Of a stretch of DNA of 8,452 nt, positions 1-7,611 are shown one piece after another (the stretch's first letter is position 1; the number at the start of each line of letters is the position of its first letter). Location of the stretch: positions 1 through 8,452 of the forward strand of contig JASGDB010000109.1 of NCBI GenBank assembly GCA_049841315.1, in the 5' to 3' direction. This DNA is from JASGDB01 sp049841315. GTDB taxonomy: Bacteria > Bacteroidota > Bacteroidia > Flavobacteriales > Weeksellaceae. The translations under genes and the position numbers were made by a program. The notes below the pieces were generated by a model that saw only the letters and a list, made by a program, of their open reading frames with translations, did no database searches and was not told the DNA's origin.

Positions 1-87
1 ATTTACTGAATGAATCACTTCAACTTTTTCCAAATGCCAAGGTTCTTCTATATCCAATATCTTAATCAGTATGTTTTCTATTTCCAT
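1..87 (-). CDS. ISL3-family transposase, N-terminal 29 residues (partial at window edge)
   Basis: The ATG lies at 85-87 on the minus strand and the frame stays open to the window edge, giving 29 residues that begin MEIENILIKILDIEEPWHLE. The pattern of a short leucine-rich start, then L-x-I-x-x-P-W-x-(I/L)-x-x-V-x-(V/I), resembles the N-terminus of ISL3-family transposases, which precedes their zinc-finger-like domain and DDE catalytic core. Neither domain is visible here. The family is known to catalyse DNA-strand transfer at the GGCTCTTC-type ends. The nearest in-frame alternative is worse: an ATG a little upstream on the same strand (about 103) reads only four codons before a stop. Whether the full transposase is intact cannot be judged. 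Confidence 0.65.
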   Translation of the reverse strand, partial: MEIENILIKILDIEEPWHLEKVEVIHSVN

Positions 88-101
88 AATTCAAAGATAA
101 T

Positions 102-123
102 CCATACTTTTTAGCGAAGAGCC
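102..123. repeat. Terminal inverted repeat of the IS (one end only)
   Basis: Reading leftward from 123 the sequence is GGCTCTTCGCTAAAAAG followed by TATGG. The outer GGCTCTTC is characteristic of ISL3-family termini, whose repeats are usually about 15-40 bp. The inner limit is a guess because the mate repeat lies outside the window. Confidence 0.6.
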
Positions 124-2760
124 AAAATAGTTGATATAAAAGGAAATGAAATAACATTTGAATATGTACAAAGTCCGGATAGAATAGAATATATACAAAG
201 AACTCCAAGAGTAGCAAATAAGGGAGACGATATAGCAAATCTTGGAAGTTATTGTATTTCTGAAGTATTTGAGAAACAAATATCAAAGATTAAATTTAAA
301 AATGGGTACGTTGATTTTATATATAGTTCTGTCAATAGATTAGATATTTTAAACTCAAAAAGGTTGCAGTCCATCAGGATATATGCAAATGCTGACGGAA
401 ATTCCCAAAATGCAATCCTTACCAAAACAGTTGATCTGGATAATGGCCATTATTTCAATTCACTTATTACAAGTGGGCAATATGTAGAGTCAAAATATAG
501 TAATTCCAATACCAGAAGATTAAAATTAGAGTCTGTATCATTTAAAGAGCCGGTGAATTCTCAGCAAATAATGAAATATAAATTTGATTATGATCCTACA
601 GATCTGCCTCAAAAATTTACTTATGCCCAAGATTACTGGGGAGGGTATAATGGTGAAGATGATAATGGGGATCTATTTCCTGAAACAATTTTTATCCAGC
701 CTAACGGTTCTTTTGCCACTTACAAAAGTCGTTTTAATACAGAGCGTGCTGTTAATCCACCCTATGTAACGGCTGGAATACTCAATAAAATAACGTATCC
801 TACCGGCGGTTATACAAAATATACATTTGAACCTAATACTGTTTCTGATTATGATTATCTGCCAAGTTCCTCAATAATTTACCCGGGTAGTTATCATGCC
901 AGAAATATTAAAAACCCTTATAAATTAACAGTTAACAACCTCACTAACAAATTTGGTATAGATGATAGCGGTTGCACAAAAGAACCTGTAAATGATATCA
1001 TTATAGACTATTCTTGTAAAATTCATATAACCAAGCCTTTACAATCAATGCCTTTTTTTTCTGATTTAGAGTTCAACTGCCCAGTTGGCTCATATACACC
1101 TTCAGGTCCTGTATGGACAGAAATGGCTCCTATAGCAGGTGAATTGCTCTGTAATTTTAACAAAAGCCCGGTTTTAAAAGATTCAAATGGAAATAGTGTT
1201 TTAAGTGAAGATCGTTGGGCGTTGTTAAATCCGGGAGAATATTATGTGAAAATCAGATTCAATGGCAGTTTTGAAATTTTGGATAATCCTAATTATGACA
1301 CCTATTTTGATGTTACTTTAAATGTAAAAGAAGACGAAAATCTCAATATCCGTACTGTAGGGGGATTAAGAGTAAAAAGAATCCAAAATTTTGATTCCGC
1401 AGGACAACTCCTGAGTGAAAAAGAATATGAATACGAATTTACAGATGATGGCTTAAAATTAAGTACCGGAAAGACAATATTGCCAAGATTTGGTTTATAT
1501 GAATCTTTTGTTACTTATCCTCAGATCCACGGCGGACAAATTCCTTATGAGATTTTCTTTATGTCCGAATCCAATTTAAATCCTTTTTTTACCAATAAAG
1601 TCCAATATAGCAAAGTGCTGGAAAAAATTAAGAATATAAAAGACAATCAATTTTTTACAAAAGAATATGAATCAAAGAATTCTGTTATCCTAAACTATAT
1701 GAATTCTGCTTATAATGCAGAAAAAATTCTGAACAGATATTCAAATAGTATAGATATATCCTGGAATAACAAGCCAATATCTGAAAAATTTAAAAATAGT
1801 ATGGGAAGCTCAGTATTGGAGAAAGGTTATAATTATACACAGCTATCGGATTATGAAAAAGTATTTTATACTGGTTTCAGAAATTACATAATGACATTAA
1901 AGCTCGGTCTGGGGTATGGAACTCTTGTTCCACATAGTTGGAACCTTCACCATCATGCGATTTCTACTTATAGTGTTCCAACACAAACAACCACCAAAGA
2001 GTATTTAAGCAATGGAGAAATAACTACGACAGAAGATTACACTTATTCAACTAATAATCCTCTGTTGATTTCTTCCCAGATTACCCAGTCTTCGGGTGAA
2101 ACGCGTAAAACAGAATTTTTATACCCACAGGATCTGGTGGGTGCAGAATCATATATGATTAATTTGGTTCAGGAGAACAGAATATCAGATCCGGTAATTA
2201 CAAAAGCATTCAAAAAAAATGTTCAGTTGTCAGAGCAAAAAATTGTCTATTCAAAAGATGCAGAAACCAGCCAGAAAGTATTACCAAAATTTGTATATTT
2301 TAAAAATGGAGCGGGTGCAGCCTCTGCCGATACAAGAATCACCTACGATCAATACGATTCCAAAGGCAATCTTCTCCAATACACCACAAAAGGCGGCGTT
2401 CCAACCGCCATCATCTGGGGTTATAACCAAACCCAACCGATTGCCAAGGTTGTCGGGGCAAGCTATTCACAGGTAAGTTCATTAGCAGTAGCCATTATCA
2501 ATGCATCAAATACAGATGCCGCTGCATCTCCATCGAGTGATGAATCTTCATTGCTATCTGTCTTGGACAATTTTAGACAATCTCTGCCAGATTATCAAAT
2601 CACGACCTACACTTACGACCCGCTCATTGGAGTGAGAAGTATCACGCCGCCAAGCGGAATCCGGGAGATTTATATTTATGACACAGCCAACAAATTGAAA
2701 GAAGTCAAAGACATCAACGGCAATGTATTAAAAGAATACCAATATCACTATAAACCATAA
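124..2760 (+). pseudogene. RHS-upstream partner protein, 3' remnant cut by the IS
   Basis: The frame is open for 878 codons from the IS boundary to TAA at 2758-2760. There is no ATG before 364, where the first usable codon is a TTG. The reading before 364 (KIVDIKGNEITFEY...) is already good protein of this family, so the true gene started upstream and the signal peptide and N-terminal region have been lost. In Chryseobacterium-like genomes a secreted protein of about 1000 or more residues normally sits directly before the DUF6443/RHS gene. Visible landmarks are GILNKITYPTGGYTKYTF (775-828), a Cys-containing beta-rich insert (about 960-1340), RTVGGLRVKR (1351-1380), PTAIIWGYNQTQPIAKV (from 2401) and a YD-like end, TTYTYDPLIGVRSITPPSG (from 2602). 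I infer that it supplies extra beta-repeat shell to the RHS protein. The remnant is uniformly open, so the insertion looks recent. Restart at TTG 364 is possible but would yield an unexported protein. Confidence 0.8.
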
Positions 2761-2771
2761 AAACACAGATT

Positions 2772-5700
2772 ATGAGAAAAAATATCCTATCGAGTGCTTT
2801 ATTGCTTATAGTGGTAAACAGCTATGCTCAGACCACGCCAAGTCAAACAGAAAATTATATCTTCAGCACCACCTGTTTTACAGCCGATTGTGTAAAAAAG
2901 GCTGAAACCATCCAGTATTTCGACGGCTTGGGTCGCCCCAAACAAATTGTAAATGTAAAAGCATCTCCGTTAGAAAAAGATGTGGTTACACATATCGAAT
3001 ACGACGGATTCGGCAGACAGGTCAAAGATTACTTTCCTGTTCCGCAAAGTGGGACATCCAATGGAGCGATTTATGGGAATCCATTATCCGATGTGGCTTC
3101 TACACCTTACGGAAACGAAAAAATCTATTCCGAGAAAGTCTTGGAAAACTCGCCACTAGACAGAGTCTTTCAGCAGATACAAGCGGGTAACGCTTGGAAT
3201 AATAAACCGATTAATTTTGGATATGACACCAATGTGGACGGGGATAAAGTTTTGCGTTTTTTTACATCAACAAATTGGAGTAATCAAGATAATAATGACC
3301 TTAAATTAGAAGCATCCAAATATTATGGTGCTGGTCAACTCTATAAAAACAAGATTACCGATGAAGATGGCAATGAAAGTGAAGAATTTAAGAATGGAGA
3401 AGGAAAGACTCTACTCGTCCGTAAAAAACTCTCCCAAAATGAATTTGCAGATACTTATTACATTTATAATGAATATAACCAACTATCATACGTTATTTCA
3501 CCTAATACATCAAAAAAAATTGATAACACTCTTGCAGGTGGGGTAAGCGTTCTACACAATAGTACAAATTCCGCAATTTTAGACCTCTGCTACCAATACC
3601 GTTACGACGGACAGGGAAGAATGGTAGAAAAAAAACTACCCGGCAAAGGCTGGGAATATCTAGTGTATGACAATCAGGACAGATTGGTGATGACTCAGGA
3701 TGCCAACCTGTTGAGTTCAGGACAATGGCTGTTTACAAAATACGATAAATTCGGAAGAGTAGCATATACCGGAATTACAACCGACTCCGGCTCAAGGAAC
3801 AGTCTTCAAACCATTTTTAACGGAAAAGGTTCCAATAACGTAGAAAGAACCACCACCAATTTTGTACAACCCGGATTGCTGGTTTATTATGATAACGATG
3901 CCTCCAAAAATTATCCGAACACCCTTACCAAACTCTTATCAGTCAATTATTATGATACCTACCCTACAGGAACTCCAACCATTCCGTCAAGCATTCTTTC
4001 GCAGGCTGTCTTGCCCCAAACCGGAAGCCTCAGCACCAAAAGCCTCCCGACCGCCTCATTCGTCAATAATGTAGAAAATAACGGCTGGACAAAAAATTAT
4101 ATCTGGTATGACACCAAAGGCAGAACAATAGGAACACACAGCATTAATCACTTGGGCGGCTATACCAAAACGGAAAGCCTGCTCGACTTTGCCGGTGTTC
4201 CCCAAAAAATCATTACCATGCACAAAAGACTAAATGGCAGTGAGGAAGTCGTTGTGCAGGAAGAATTTGAATACGACCACCAAAACCGCCTCTTGAAACA
4301 TTACCACGAAGTGGTCGGGAAAACCGATAAAGTTCTGCTGGCAGAGAATCATTACAACGAAATCGGTCAGCTCGACCAAAAGAAAGTAGGCGCAGACCAA
4401 TACGGTAGCAGTCCGTTGCAAACGGTTGATTACTCCTACAACATTCGCGGCTGGCTTACCCAAATCAACGACCCTACCGATTTGGGAGACCACCTGTTTG
4501 CCTACAAAATAAAATACGAAAATCCGGACAATGAATCCTTAGCACCCAAAAGATACAACGGCAACATTTCCGAAATCGACTGGATATACCAAAACGGAAG
4601 CTTGAAACGCTACGGCTATCAGTATGATAATCTCAACCGATTGTTGCGGGGCAATTACCAAGACCCGGAAAATTCTCTGCCCGAAAGCCATATCAATGAC
4701 GAAGCATTGACCTATGACCTGAACGGGAATATTACCAATCTGGTAAGGAACGCCAAGCACAGCAAGTTCCATACCCCGATTGTGATAGACAATCTCGGCT
4801 ATACCTACAACGGCAACCGGGTTACGAATATTGACGACGCTTCGGGCAACAGTTCCGGTTACGAGGGCGGCAACCAAACCATCACTTATGATGACAACGG
4901 CAATATGACGGCGATGCCCGATAAAGGTATTTCTGCGATAGCGTATAACTTTCTGAATCTTCCTACGGAAATTGACCAAAACGCCAACGTTACCAATTAC
5001 TATTACCGTGCCGACGGCGTAAAGATTAAGAAAAAGTATAAGCTGATTAATAATTTAGGAACAAACTATATTTATACGGAGTATCTTGACGGCTTCCAGT
5101 ATTCTACGCCCAATACCGAGCCAATACGGCGTGCTCTGGAAGAAACCGATGATGCCACAGTAGCAGTTTCTACGGCAGGAGAAGAAGAAGCGTTTATCCC
5201 TTTGGATGAAAGAGAAATTGCAGTAGATACCGGAACACCGGAGGCAGATAATGTAGTTTTATCATTTTTCCCAACTGCGGAAGGATACTATGATTACGAA
5301 AATAATCGTTATATTTACCAATACAAAGACCATTTGGGGAATGTAAGAATAAGTTACGTGAAAGAAAATAATGCTCTTAAAATAATGGATACGAATGAAT
5401 ATTATCCTTTTGGGATGAGTTTTTTAAAACCTAATGCTCCTACAATGTACGATCCGATGGCGATACCTTATAACTACAAGTATAGCTCCCAAGAACTCCA
5501 AGAAACAGGTTTTTACGACTTCGGAAATCGCCAATATATGCCTGATATAGGTAGATGGTTTAAAGTTGACGAGCTTGCTGAAACATCCAGACGTTGGAGT
5601 CCTTACGCATATGCCTATAATAATCCTATGAGATTTGTAGACCCCGACGGAAGACAGAATGAAGACTGGGTAAAAAGGACAGGTATGAGTAACTGGGAGT

Positions 5701-6392
5701 ATAGAAGTGATATAACTTCTGCTCAACAAGCGAAAGACGCTGGATTTGCTTCTTATGCTGATGGTCGTGGGGATGCAAATAGTACATATACAACGACATT
5801 ATCGAGAAATGGTGTAGATACTGGCGTTGAGCAAACAGTAGTTTTAGGAGAAGGAGGAAACTATACAGTAAATGGAGAATCCTTTGTAGCACCTGACCAT
5901 TATACCGATATGACACCTGTAGACCAATTTGGAAAGTTTATGGCAGGATTTGTAGCTTTTCCAATGCTTATTGAAGCAATTCCAGGTATGATTGCTGGTG
6001 GTTCAGCAGAAGCTTTGTTTGGTAAGGCACTAATTAGTGCTACTACGCAGTTAGGTACTTCAGGAGATATCGATGCATATGATTTAGTAGGAGACACTTT
6101 TTTAACACCAGGTGCAAGTAACGTACTCGGAGGTGTAGCTGATTATAACATAATTTCTGGAGAACATAATATATATGGAATTACGGGTAATAAAAGTGCA
6201 GCAGCTGTTGCGACAGATTTAGCCGTAGGAGGAGCTGCTAATAAAGTTAGTGGCGGAGCGGGAAGAGCGTTTGGAGGAATGACTCAAACTCCATCTACGA
6301 GAGTAGGGGCAAATATGACCGAAGCTGCTATACAAACAACTAAAGGGTTTGTTAATCAGGGCGTTAAAAATGTTGTTGATAAAAAGAAATAA
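2772..6392 (+). CDS. Secreted RHS/YD-repeat protein with DUF6443-like N-terminus and variable C-terminal tip
   Basis: A 1206-residue protein. An N-terminal signal peptide (MRKN...VVNSYA/Q, about 1-19) sends it through Sec. A DUF6443-like region follows (about 25-160, with the IQYFDGLGRPKQIVNVKASP motif), then many YD repeats (for example IEYDGFGRQ, YRYDGQGRM, EEFEYDHQNR, YQYDNLNRLL, ITYDDNGNMT). The RHS core has DHLGN at 853-857, then EYYPFGM, then GRW at 927-929 and the boundary motif FVDPDGR at 955-961. Residues 962-1206 form the variable tip. In the wider RHS family the repeats build a closed beta-shell that encloses a C-terminal toxin; that is family knowledge and toxicity is not shown here. 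The ATG lies 11 bases after the stop of the partner gene, so the two were probably one operon. No Shine-Dalgarno site is evident, as is usual in Bacteroidota. With the partner cut by the IS, expression now depends on an internal or IS-borne promoter. The coding region itself is intact. Confidence 0.93.
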   Translation: MRKNILSSALLLIVVNSYAQTTPSQTENYIFSTTCFTADCVKKAETIQYFDGLGRPKQIVNVKASPLEKDVVTHIEYDGFGRQVKDYFPVPQSGTSNGAIYGNPLSDVASTPYGNEKIYSEKVLENSPLDRVFQQIQAGNAWNNKPINFGYDTNVDGDKVLRFFTSTNWSNQDNNDLKLEASKYYGAGQLYKNKITDEDGNESEEFKNGEGKTLLVRKKLSQNEFADTYYIYNEYNQLSYVISPNTSKKIDNTLAGGVSVLHNSTNSAILDLCYQYRYDGQGRMVEKKLPGKGWEYLVYDNQDRLVMTQDANLLSSGQWLFTKYDKFGRVAYTGITTDSGSRNSLQTIFNGKGSNNVERTTTNFVQPGLLVYYDNDASKNYPNTLTKLLSVNYYDTYPTGTPTIPSSILSQAVLPQTGSLSTKSLPTASFVNNVENNGWTKNYIWYDTKGRTIGTHSINHLGGYTKTESLLDFAGVPQKIITMHKRLNGSEEVVVQEEFEYDHQNRLLKHYHEVVGKTDKVLLAENHYNEIGQLDQKKVGADQYGSSPLQTVDYSYNIRGWLTQINDPTDLGDHLFAYKIKYENPDNESLAPKRYNGNISEIDWIYQNGSLKRYGYQYDNLNRLLRGNYQDPENSLPESHINDEALTYDLNGNITNLVRNAKHSKFHTPIVIDNLGYTYNGNRVTNIDDASGNSSGYEGGNQTITYDDNGNMTAMPDKGISAIAYNFLNLPTEIDQNANVTNYYYRADGVKIKKKYKLINNLGTNYIYTEYLDGFQYSTPNTEPIRRALEETDDATVAVSTAGEEEAFIPLDEREIAVDTGTPEADNVVLSFFPTAEGYYDYENNRYIYQYKDHLGNVRISYVKENNALKIMDTNEYYPFGMSFLKPNAPTMYDPMAIPYNYKYSSQELQETGFYDFGNRQYMPDIGRWFKVDELAETSRRWSPYAYAYNNPMRFVDPDGRQNEDWVKRTGMSNWEYRSDITSAQQAKDAGFASYADGRGDANSTYTTTLSRNGVDTGVEQTVVLGEGGNYTVNGESFVAPDHYTDMTPVDQFGKFMAGFVAFPMLIEAIPGMIAGGSAEALFGKALISATTQLGTSGDIDAYDLVGDTFLTPGASNVLGGVADYNIISGEHNIYGITGNKSAAAVATDLAVGGAANKVSGGAGRAFGGMTQTPSTRVGANMTEAAIQTTKGFVNQGVKNVVDKKK
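5655..6389 (+). other. Variable C-terminal tip of the RHS protein
   Basis: Residues 962-1206, directly after the FVDPDGR core boundary. The first part (DWVKRTGMSNWEYRSDITSA, then a stretch ending ASYADGRGD) looks like the short pre-toxin linker often seen after Bacteroidota RHS cores. A hydrophobic, glycine/alanine-rich stretch follows (about 1056-1090, FMAGFVAFPMLIEAIPGMI). The rest is rich in Gly, Ala, Thr and Val, without the His/Asp/Glu/Cys clusters that mark known nuclease, deaminase, ADP-ribosyltransferase or protease toxins. The last residues are basic (VVDKKK). It could act on membranes, be a degenerate tip, or be a structural cap; no activity can be assigned from sequence. The base composition is lower in GC than the core, as is usual for RHS tips. 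Confidence 0.6.
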
Positions 6393-6395
6393 ATA

Positions 6396-6773
6396 ATGAA
6401 CGAAACTTTAAAAAAAGCATTATTTATTTCAATTTTTGCTATTGGTTTAATACTAATAATTATAAAAAATAATAGTAAAAAAGAATCGTTAGTAAAAAAT
6501 GCAAAATATACTATTGTAAAAGTATTAGATGCAGAAGTACACGGTAAAAATGATACGAAGTTTACTTTTATGTTGTATGACCAAACATTAACTTCTTACG
6601 GGAAACTTCTTTGGAGAAATGAAAGGCAGAGTATTATTGGAAAGAATGTTTTATTAGAATATGATAGTACAAATATTAAGAATAATAAAATATTTATAAA
6701 TATTAATGTTCCTGAAAATATATCAGTACCAATAGAAGGATGGAAACATCTGCCGAATTGGGCGAATGAATGA
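6396..6773 (+). CDS. Small membrane-anchored protein after the RHS gene, possible immunity/tip partner
   Basis: A 125-residue protein that I do not recognise as a named family. One N-terminal hydrophobic segment (residues about 7-23, KALFISIFAIGLILIII) is followed by a lysine-rich stop-transfer sequence, so it is probably a single-pass inner-membrane protein. The remaining 95 residues are predicted beta-rich (KYTIVKVLDAEVHG..., FTFMLYDQTL..., VLLEYDSTNIKNNKIFININV), resembling a small OB- or SH3-like barrel, and end in WKHLPNW. The start codon lies 3 bases after the RHS stop codon, so it is almost certainly cotranscribed and probably translationally coupled. That position, directly after a variable RHS tip, is where cognate immunity genes sit; the role is inferred from position only. 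It is the most AT-rich gene here: a hand count of 6421-6480 gives 7 G/C in 60. A strong terminator follows. Confidence 0.8.
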   Translation: MNETLKKALFISIFAIGLILIIIKNNSKKESLVKNAKYTIVKVLDAEVHGKNDTKFTFMLYDQTLTSYGKLLWRNERQSIIGKNVLLEYDSTNIKNNKIFININVPENISVPIEGWKHLPNWANE

Positions 6774-6776
6774 AAT

Positions 6777-6805
6777 AAAAAGGTCACTTACTGAGTGACC
6801 TTTTT
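6777..6805. terminator. Bidirectional stem-loop terminator between convergent genes
   Basis: The arms AAAAAGGTCACT (6777-6788) and AGTGACCTTTTT (6794-6805) form a perfect 12-bp stem with a 5-base loop (TACTG). T-runs follow the stem on both strands, so it can end transcription of the rightward RHS operon and of the leftward gene. The TAA of the leftward gene (6788-6790) overlaps the stem. Confidence 0.93.
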
Positions 6806-7234
6806 TATATAATCTCCTTTTAGAAGAGCTTTTACATATCCTTCTAAATTATTTTGCATCATTAAATTTGAAACAATCAATTTTGAAGATATCAGGTTTC
6901 TTTTTTGGTTTAATTTTTCTAAGAGGGTAATAGTATCCTCTAAATCATTTTTTGTATTACGAGAGAATACATTATAGATGGTATTGGTAAAATTTTCAAA
7001 ATCTATACTCTTGATAATCTCCTGTTTTTTCTTTTCATCCCAGTTATTTTCTTTAGCAGTCTGTTCAACTTTATTTTTACAGTAGTTATTAAAATAGTTT
7101 TCAAACTCAGTAACTTTAATAAGTTTATCAATCAGAATCTTATTGTCTTCCGCAGGCATTGATGGCGGCGGTGGATTTTGTGCAAATACAGATATAGTTA
7201 TAAATAATAAAAAAGCGGTTATAAAATTTTTCAT
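6788..7234 (-). CDS. Small secreted protein of unknown function
   Basis: A 148-residue protein with a clear signal peptide (MKNFITAFLLFITISVFA, cleavage probably before the Gln at 19) and then a proline cluster (NPPPPSMP). The mature part is charged and predicted mostly helical, with segments such as LIDKLIKVTEFENYFNNYC, KKKQEIIKSIDFENFTNTIY and DTITLLEKLNQKRNLISSKL. The single mature Cys argues against a disulfide within one chain, and no lipobox is present. The helical layout faintly recalls DUF2059-type periplasmic proteins, but I do not see enough to name it. The ATG is at 7232-7234, 26 bases downstream of the stop of the HTH gene on the same strand, so the two probably form one leftward operon. 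The gene appears intact, but its upstream partner and presumably its promoter have been lost at the 7535-7541 junction. Confidence 0.82.
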   Translation of the reverse strand: MKNFITAFLLFITISVFAQNPPPPSMPAEDNKILIDKLIKVTEFENYFNNYCKNKVEQTAKENNWDEKKKQEIIKSIDFENFTNTIYNVFSRNTKNDLEDTITLLEKLNQKRNLISSKLIVSNLMMQNNLEGYVKALLKGDYIKKVTQ

Positions 7235-7260
7235 AATAAAATAATTTTTACCTAAAACAT

Positions 7261-7560
7261 TTATTTTTTTAATTTTTCCTGCAAATCCGTTTTAAGAATA
7301 TAGGCGTTGAGCAGGTTTTTAATGACATCAATATCCTTTTTATCTAAGGATTGTATTTTATTGAACATTGCTAAAAGTTCAGGGTCTTTCAATCTGTTTT
7401 GTGCCTGTTGCTCTACATTGCCATAGATTAAAGCATCGGTAGAAGAATGCAGAACATATGCCATTTTTTTTATTACTTCCAGAGTGGGCTGTGTAAGTTC
7501 ACGCTCATATCGTGAGATATGGGTAGAATGCATTCCCCCCTCGCTGGCGCAAGCGTCCAC
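7261..7560 (-). pseudogene. XRE-type HTH regulator lacking its N-terminal part
   Basis: From about residue 10 of the reading that starts at GTG 7560, the protein is a typical Bacteroidota XRE regulator. It has the recognition-helix region MHSTHISRYERELTQPTLEV, then IKKMAYVLHSSTDALIYG closing the HTH domain, then a helical C-terminus (LKDPELLAMFNKIQSLDKKD...KTDLQEKLKK). Family members carry about 30 more residues before this point (helices 1 and 2, with a start such as a LAE...G stretch); here those codons are replaced by translated palindromic repeat (VDACASEG). The frame stays open antisense through the repeat to a stop at 7687-7689. The only in-frame starts seen are GTG 7560 and ATG 7533, so any product lacks half of the DNA-binding fold. 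It probably once regulated itself and the downstream secreted-protein gene; that regulation is likely lost. An aberrant but expressed short protein cannot be excluded. Confidence 0.75.
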
Positions 7561-7611
7561 GCTTGTGCCGACAAAAAATAAGTGGACACGAGCAAGATGC
7601 TCGCGCCAGCG
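7541..7611. repeat. Inverted pair of REP-like hairpins (BIME-like element)
   Basis: Two related units face each other. The outer arms CGCTGGCGC (7542-7550) and GCGCCAGCG (7603-7611) are perfect inverted repeats. Inside, the left unit folds into a 10-bp stem (GGCGCAAGCG 7546-7555 with CGCTTGTGCC 7560-7569, loop TCCA, one G.T pair). The right unit folds around loop AGA at 7595-7597 (arms about 7585-7594 and 7598-7607), and its two A.C mismatches become G.T pairs on the minus strand. This is the behaviour expected of the same unit in opposite orientation. The spacer CGACAAAAAATAA separates them, and GTCCAC (7555-7560) and GTGGAC (7582-7587) are also complementary. The layout matches REP/BIME elements, which in other bacteria are mobilised by REP-associated tyrosine transposases; none is visible here. 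One broken gene ends on each side. Confidence 0.75.

Larger units (their letters stand above)
1..123 (-). mobile_element. End of an ISL3-like insertion sequence
   Basis: The terminal 123 bases of an insertion sequence that continues beyond the left edge. Read on the minus strand, the element begins at base 123 with GGCTCTTCGCTAAAAAG and its transposase starts 36 bases further in. A GGCTCTTC-type terminus close to the transposase start is typical of the ISL3 family. The boundary at 123/124 is supported from the other side: the reading frame of the interrupted RHS-partner gene is meaningful from base 124 and meets a stop (TAG, 112-114) inside the IS. ISL3 elements normally duplicate 8 bp of target, so bases 124-131 (aaaatagt) should recur on the far side of the element, which is outside this window. 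The boundary is well supported; the family name rests on 29 residues plus the terminus. Confidence 0.75.

Noticed and set aside
62..286. Two minus-strand open frames of 62-74 residues over the IS boundary
   Set aside because: They cross the IS/gene junction and are antisense to a coherent RHS-partner frame; their hydrophobic Tyr/Phe-rich composition is what antisense AT-rich DNA gives. The minus frame starting at 87 is the believable one.
1053..1060. Run of T as a programmed frameshift or slippage site
   Set aside because: The frame is continuous and sensible on both sides, so nothing requires a shift.
4230..4979. Minus-strand open frames of 87 and 146 residues inside the RHS gene
   Set aside because: Antisense shadows of the GC-richer RHS core, with no family features; the plus-strand YD repeats are continuous through both.
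5424..6097. Minus-strand open frames of 65-101 residues opposite the core end and the tip
   Set aside because: They overlap each other and the intact RHS frame and show no recognisable protein pattern.
7526..7535. Perfect 10-base palindrome GAATGCATTC as a regulator operator
   Set aside because: It lies within the HTH coding sequence (codons for MHS and flanks) at the truncation point; ten bases alone are weak evidence for an operator.
7541..7611. Integron attC site or tRNA-like structure
   Set aside because: There are no attC core sites (GTTRRRY-type) and no integrase, and the folds are two short hairpins with 3-4-base loops, not a cloverleaf. An inverted REP pair explains it better.
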